DNA from: Cellulosimicrobium funkei
Lineage (GTDB): Bacteria; Actinomycetota; Actinomycetes; Actinomycetales; Cellulomonadaceae
Direction: 5' to 3'
Assembly (NCBI RefSeq): GCF_004519295.1
Contig: NZ_SOZH01000006.1
Location: forward strand, 124,001-188,000
DNA length: 64,000 nt
Positions 60,174 through 64,000 of the stretch are shown one piece after another. Each line of letters starts with the position of its first letter. Position 1 is the first letter of the stretch. The notes under the pieces were generated by a model. The model had not been told where the DNA came from, made no database searches, and saw only the letters and a program-made list of their open reading frames with translations. Both the position numbers and the translations under genes were made by a program.

Positions 60174-61352
60174 CTATCGCACCGTCTGCAGGTCGTGGGT
60201 CGAGGTGTTGAGGCGGCGTGCGCCGTCGGGCACGTCCGGCGGGAACGCGACGACGATGTCCTCGATCCGGACGCCGAAGCGGCCGGGCAGGTACACGCCC
60301 GGCTCGACGGAGAAGCACATGCCGGGCTCGATCGGGCGGTCCTCGCCCTCCACCATGTACGGCGGCTCGTGCGTCGTCGTGCCGATGCCGTGGCCGGTGC
60401 GGTGCACGAACTGCTCGCCGTAGCCCGCGTCGACGATGACGGCGCGCGCGGCGCGGTCGACGTCCTGGCACGTCGCGCCCGGGCGCACCGCGTCGACCCC
60501 GGCCTGCTGCGCGCGCCGGACGACGTCGTAGACCTCGCGCTGCTGGCCCGCGAGGGCGTCGTCCGTGCCGCCCGCGACCAGCACCGTCCGCGAGGTGTCC
60601 GACCCGTACCCGTCGCGCAGCCCGCCGAAGTCGAGCACGACGAGGTCGCCGGGCTCGATGACGCGGTCGCCCGCGTCGTGGTGCGGGTCGGCGCCGTTCG
60701 GGCCGGAGCACACGAGCGTGAAGTCGACCTGCTCGTGCCCGTGCTCGCGGAGGAACCGGTCGAGGTCGGCCGCGACGTCCCGCTCGCGCCGGCCCGCGAA
60801 CGCGACGCCCAGGACGTCCGCGAACGCGGCGTCGGCGGCCGCTCCCGCCGCGGCGAGGCGCTCCACCTCCGCGGCGTCCTTGACGGCCCGCAGCGTCGGG
60901 ACGGCGTCGGAGAACGCGGTGAGGCTGGCGCCGGGCAGCGCGCGCTGTAGCCCGAGCACGTGCAGCGCCCACGTGGCGTCCGAGACGGCGTAGGTGCCGT
61001 CCGCGGCGAGGAGCCGCGCCGCGGCGTCGTGCTCGTCGTCGCCGTCGCGCCACGTCACGACGTCCAGGCCGTCCGCGCCCGGGGCGGAGGCCAGGTCGCC
61101 CCGCTCCAGCAGCGGCACGACGACGGACGCGCCGCCGGTCGTCCCGGTCCCCTCGGCGGGGATCGTGAGCAGCGTCAGCCGCTCCGTCTCCGGCGGCGCG
61201 TACCCGGTGAAGTACGCGAGGTCGGGGCCGGGCGAGACGAGCAGCCCCGTGAGACCGGCCTCGCGCGCGTGCGCGGCCGCGCGCTCGCGACGCGCGGCGT
61301 AGACCTCGGGACCGAACGCGGCCCCCGGACGTGCGGCATCGGTGCTCGACAT
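60174..61352 (-). CDS. M24 family Xaa-Pro peptidase
   Basis: A 392-residue pita-bread-fold metallopeptidase. The N-terminal creatinase-like domain (about 1-160) is followed by the catalytic domain with metal ligands VVLDFGG (Asp), YGSDTSRTVL (Asp), FVHRTGHGIG (His), CFSVEPGVYL (Glu) and GVRIEDIV (Glu); PHHDAG carries the substrate His. It probably cleaves Xaa-Pro dipeptides. ATG 61352 follows CACGCT by 6 nt. Convergent with the DHA2 gene. Confidence 0.92.
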   Translation of the reverse strand: MSSTDAARPGAAFGPEVYAARRERAAAHAREAGLTGLLVSPGPDLAYFTGYAPPETERLTLLTIPAEGTGTTGGASVVVPLLERGDLASAPGADGLDVVTWRDGDDEHDAAARLLAADGTYAVSDATWALHVLGLQRALPGASLTAFSDAVPTLRAVKDAAEVERLAAAGAAADAAFADVLGVAFAGRRERDVAADLDRFLREHGHEQVDFTLVCSGPNGADPHHDAGDRVIEPGDLVVLDFGGLRDGYGSDTSRTVLVAGGTDDALAGQQREVYDVVRRAQQAGVDAVRPGATCQDVDRAARAVIVDAGYGEQFVHRTGHGIGTTTHEPPYMVEGEDRPIEPGMCFSVEPGVYLPGRFGVRIEDIVVAFPPDVPDGARRLNTSTHDLQTVR

Positions 61353-61498
61353 GAGCCCAGCGTGGCACCGCTCGCCGCCGAGATCGACCCGAGCGGCCCG
61401 ACGGCGGTCCTCCGCGGGTCCGCTCGGGCGGCCGGGTCCGTCCCGGTCGTCGCGGGTTGGGCGGTCCGGCTCGGGTCCGGGAGTGGCAGGCTGCTCGC

Positions 61499-61891
61499 AT
61501 GACCGACGTGCGCAACCTCCTCGCGGCCCTCGACACGTTCGACGGGCACTGGCAGCCGCACCGCGTGGCGAGCCTCAACGACGCCGACGTCAAGGTGGTG
61601 AAGGTGCTGGGCGAGTTCGTCTGGCACACGCACCCCGAGACCGACGAGCTGTTCCTCGTGCTCGACGGCGAGCTGACGATCGACCTGCGCGACGGCGGCG
61701 TCGAGCGCGCGGTCGTGCTGGGCCCGCACGACCTGTTCGTGGTGCCGCGGGGCGTCGAGCACCGGCCGCGTGCCGCCGTCGAGACCTCCGCGGTGCTCGT
61801 CGAGCGGCAGGGGACGGTCAACACGGGCGACGCGGGCGGCGACCTCACGTCGCCGCTGCGGGAGCTGCCGGGCGAACCGCCCACCGCCTGA
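61499..61891 (+). CDS. cupin domain protein
   Basis: A 130-residue single cupin: VKVLGEFVWHTHPETDELFLVLDGEL carries the first motif (HxH...E) and DLFVVPRGVEHRPRA the second (His). A small-molecule binding or dioxygenase-like role is possible; not decidable. ATG 61499 follows CAGGCT by 6 nt; the frame is open from 61457. Divergent from the M24 gene. Confidence 0.88.
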   Translation: MTDVRNLLAALDTFDGHWQPHRVASLNDADVKVVKVLGEFVWHTHPETDELFLVLDGELTIDLRDGGVERAVVLGPHDLFVVPRGVEHRPRAAVETSAVLVERQGTVNTGDAGGDLTSPLRELPGEPPTA

Positions 61892-61971
61892 CGGCCCGCC
61901 CGACCGGCCCGGACGTGCCGGACCGGCCCGCGGCGGGTCGATCGGGCGCCGCCGGGGCCGGTCTCGGAGGG

Positions 61972-62907
61972 TCAGACCCGCACGACGACCTTGCCGCGCA
62001 CGTGCCCGGACTGGCTCGCGCGGTGCGCGTCGGCGGCGTCGGCGAGGTCGAAGACCTCCGCGACCTCCGGGCGCAGCAGGCCCTCGTCGCCGAGCCGAGC
62101 GAGCTCGGCGAGGTCGGTCGCGTCGGGGCGCACCCACACGTAGTGCCCGCCCAGCTCGTCGCGTGCCCGCGCGTCCGTGATCGAGGCGACCGTGCCGCCG
62201 TCGCGCAGCACCTGCGGGACCGAGTCGAGCGCGTCGCCGCCCACGTAGTCGAGGACCACGTCCACGCCCTCCGGCGCGAGCGCCCGGACCCGCTCCGCGA
62301 GCCCGTCGCCGTACGTCACCGGCTCCGCGCCGAGCGAGCGCAGGAAGTCGTGGTTGCGCTCCGACGCCGTCCCGAGGACGCGCGCCCCGAGCGCCTTCGC
62401 GATCTGGACGGCGAACGACCCGACGCCGCCGGCGGCGGCGTGCACGAGCACCGTCTGGCCCGCGGCGAGCCCGGTGCGTCGGATGGTCTGGTACGCCGTC
62501 AGCCCCGCGAGGGGCACCGCCGCCGCCTCCTCGAACGACCACGCCGCCGGCTTGCGCGCGAGCGTCCGGACGGGCGCCGCGACGAGCTCGGCGAACGTGC
62601 CGCCCGAGACCCCGCCGCCCACGACGTCCTTGCGCACGTACCCGTACACCTCGTCGCCGACCTGGAGCTCGGGGGTGTCCAGGCCCACGCGCTCGACCAC
62701 GCCCGCGACGTCCCAGCCCGGGACGACAGGGAACGCGACATCCATGATCTGGTCGAGGTACCCCTCGCGGACCTTCCAGTCCACCGGGTTCACGCTCGCG
62801 GCGCGCACGCGCACGAGGACGGAGTCGGGGCCGACCTTGGGGGTCGGGAGGTCGGTCGTCTCGAGGACGTCGGGGCCGCCGTAGCGGGAGTAGGTGATGG
62901 CTCGCAT
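61972..62907 (-). CDS. NADP-dependent quinone oxidoreductase (zinc-free MDR family)
   Basis: A 311-residue medium-chain reductase. MRAITYSRYGGPDVLETTDLP at the start, GWDVAGVVERVG, AGLTAYQTIRRTGLAAGQTV and the cofactor motif VHAAAGGVGSFAVQIAKALGARV (AAxGGVG) are the quinone-oxidoreductase pattern, and zinc ligands are absent. Reduces quinones or enones with NADPH. The ATG is 6 nt after a GTTGCC stretch and has no clear ribosome binding site. Convergent with the cupin gene. Confidence 0.9.
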   Translation of the reverse strand: MRAITYSRYGGPDVLETTDLPTPKVGPDSVLVRVRAASVNPVDWKVREGYLDQIMDVAFPVVPGWDVAGVVERVGLDTPELQVGDEVYGYVRKDVVGGGVSGGTFAELVAAPVRTLARKPAAWSFEEAAAVPLAGLTAYQTIRRTGLAAGQTVLVHAAAGGVGSFAVQIAKALGARVLGTASERNHDFLRSLGAEPVTYGDGLAERVRALAPEGVDVVLDYVGGDALDSVPQVLRDGGTVASITDARARDELGGHYVWVRPDATDLAELARLGDEGLLRPEVAEVFDLADAADAHRASQSGHVRGKVVVRV

Positions 62908-62952
62908 ACGGGCGGCAACCCCGCGGGCGCCCGACGGATTCCCGCGGTGCGG

Positions 62953-63360
62953 TCAGCCCTCGAACGCGGTGGGGTCCATGTGAAGGACCTCCCACTGGTG
63001 CCCGTCGAGGTCGGCGAAGCTCCGCGAGTACATGAAGCCGCCCTCCTCCTGGGGGTCCTTGACCGCCGTCGCACCGGCGGCGAACGCGGCGTCGGCGAGC
63101 CGGTCGACCTCGGCGCGGGAGCCGACGCTCAGGGCGTTGATGACCTCGGTCGTGGCGGTCGCGTCGGCGATCGCCTTGTTCGTGAACCGCTGCGCGAACT
63201 CCGCGGTGAGGAGCATCACGTAGATCGTGTCGCTGAGCACGATCGAGGACGCGTTCTCGTCCGTGAACTGCTCGTTCACCGTGTACCCCAGCGCGGTGTA
63301 GAACGCCTTGGCGGCGTCGAGGTCCTGGACGGGCAGGTTGACGAAGATCTGGGTGCTCAC
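62953..63360 (-). CDS. VOC family (glyoxalase-like) protein
   Basis: A 135-residue VOC-fold protein: IFVNLPVQDLDAAKAFYTALGYTVNEQF at the start, then EVINALSVGSRAEVDRLADAAFAAGATAVKD and DLDGHQWEVLHMDP at the end, with Glu/His ligand-like positions. Members include lactoylglutathione lyases and antibiotic-resistance proteins; the function here is unknown. GTG start with GGAGG 6 nt before it. Confidence 0.87.
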   Translation of the reverse strand: MSTQIFVNLPVQDLDAAKAFYTALGYTVNEQFTDENASSIVLSDTIYVMLLTAEFAQRFTNKAIADATATTEVINALSVGSRAEVDRLADAAFAAGATAVKDPQEEGGFMYSRSFADLDGHQWEVLHMDPTAFEG

Positions 63361-63603
63361 GGGGTCCTCCGGTGTCGCGGGCGCCTGGCCCGAGGGGTGT
63401 CGCGGGATAGACGCACCCGAGCCCGGAAACTCATCGACGCGGGAGGCCAGAGAGTCTGTCGCCCGGCGCCCGGGAACGGTAGCGTCCGACGGAGGGCTCC
63501 GCGCACAGTTCTCGAAGGACAGGTCGGCGGGGTGCCGGCCGGGGGGACGCGACGTGGCGTCCCCGCTCTTCTCCACCGCCACCGAGCCCGAGAGGAACCC
63601 GCC

Positions 63604-64000
63604 ATGACCGACACCGACCGCACCGAGCACCCTCCCGAGAACCTCGCCGAGGCGTCTGCCGCCGGGCCTCCTGCCCGGCGCCCCGACACCGTCGTGCTCG
63701 TGCACGGCCTCTGGATGACCCCTCGGAGCTGGCAGGGGTGGGTCGCGCACTACGAGCAGCAGGGACTCACCGTCCTGGCGCCCGGCTACCCCGGTTTCGA
63801 GATCGAGGTCGAGGGGCTCCGGGAGAACCCGCAGCTCATCGCCGACCTCACCGTCCCGGAGACCCTGGACCACCTGGCCTCCGTCATCGAGGCGCTCGAC
63901 GCGCCGCCGATCATCATGGGCCACTCGTTCGGGGGCACGCTCACCCAGCCCCTGCTCGCGCGGGGTCTCGGTGCCGCGGGCGTCGTGATCGACTCGGCGC
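63604..64000 (+). CDS. alpha/beta hydrolase, N-terminal part
   Basis: The first 132 residues of a hydrolase cut by the window edge. After about 28 polar residues: TVVLVHGLWMTPRSWQGWVAHYE (oxyanion HG), GYPGFEIEVEG, and the nucleophile elbow IIMGHSFGGTL near residue 107. The remaining acid and His are outside the window. AGAGGAA before the ATG is the ribosome binding site. Substrate unknown. Confidence 0.88.
   Translation, partial: MTDTDRTEHPPENLAEASAAGPPARRPDTVVLVHGLWMTPRSWQGWVAHYEQQGLTVLAPGYPGFEIEVEGLRENPQLIADLTVPETLDHLASVIEALDAPPIIMGHSFGGTLTQPLLARGLGAAGVVIDSA

Overview
The window is 64 kb of very GC-rich chromosomal DNA from an actinobacterium. The gene order (ddl, thiL, rpmB, recG, rsmD, coaD, yceD, rpmF, rnc, mutM and later rne, rplU, rpmA, obgE, proB, proA, nadD, rsfS), mycothiol-linked and SCO4848-type proteins, and frequent GTG starts point to Micrococcales, probably near Cellulomonadaceae or Promicromonosporaceae. 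The family-level placement is inference. I see no plasmid, phage, insertion sequence, CRISPR array or integrase.

Layout: 0-14 kb is a housekeeping block for cell wall (ddl), thiamine (thiL), ribosomal proteins (rpmB, rpmF), fatty-acid phosphorylation (DAK2/FakA-like), DNA repair (recG, mutM), rRNA processing (rsmD, rnc) and CoA (coaD). 14-19 kb holds a 2-hydroxyacid dehydrogenase and a tightly overlapping three-gene operon of amino-acid permease, small membrane protein and M20 dipeptidase. 18.8-25.1 kb is a complete cydABDC operon for cytochrome bd oxidase and its assembly ABC exporter, on the minus strand, with a near-consensus Rex (NADH sensor) operator upstream. 25.6-41.7 kb is a second housekeeping block: RNase E/G, 5'-nucleotidase, thymidine kinase, dodecin, L21, L27, Obg, proline synthesis (proB, proA), nadD, rsfS, a histidine phosphatase and tRNA-Ala(GGC).

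41.9-64 kb is more accessory: acetyltransferase, DHFR-like reductase, SH3 exported protein, two aldo/keto reductases, a ScoMcrA-head/zinc-ribbon protein, a LysR-MFS pair, a siderophore-interacting protein under an iron box, fatty acid desaturase, a GlxA-type regulator, malate:quinone oxidoreductase, a TetR-PNPOx-mycothiol isomerase operon with a perfect TetR-like palindrome, bioB, a DHA2 efflux pump, M24 peptidase, cupin, quinone oxidoreductase, VOC protein and an incomplete alpha/beta hydrolase.

Recurring theme: many monocistronic or operon-leading genes have a TANNNT box ending 6 nt before the start codon and no Shine-Dalgarno sequence, the architecture of leaderless actinobacterial mRNAs, while operon-internal genes overlap by ATGA/GTGA. 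Convergent genes are separated by long perfect hairpins. The least explained elements are an array of five 21-bp repeats in inverted arrangement between the mycothiol isomerase gene and mqo (55093-55209) and a nested 74-bp palindrome at 14123-14196. I did not find a convincing new defence or biosynthetic system.
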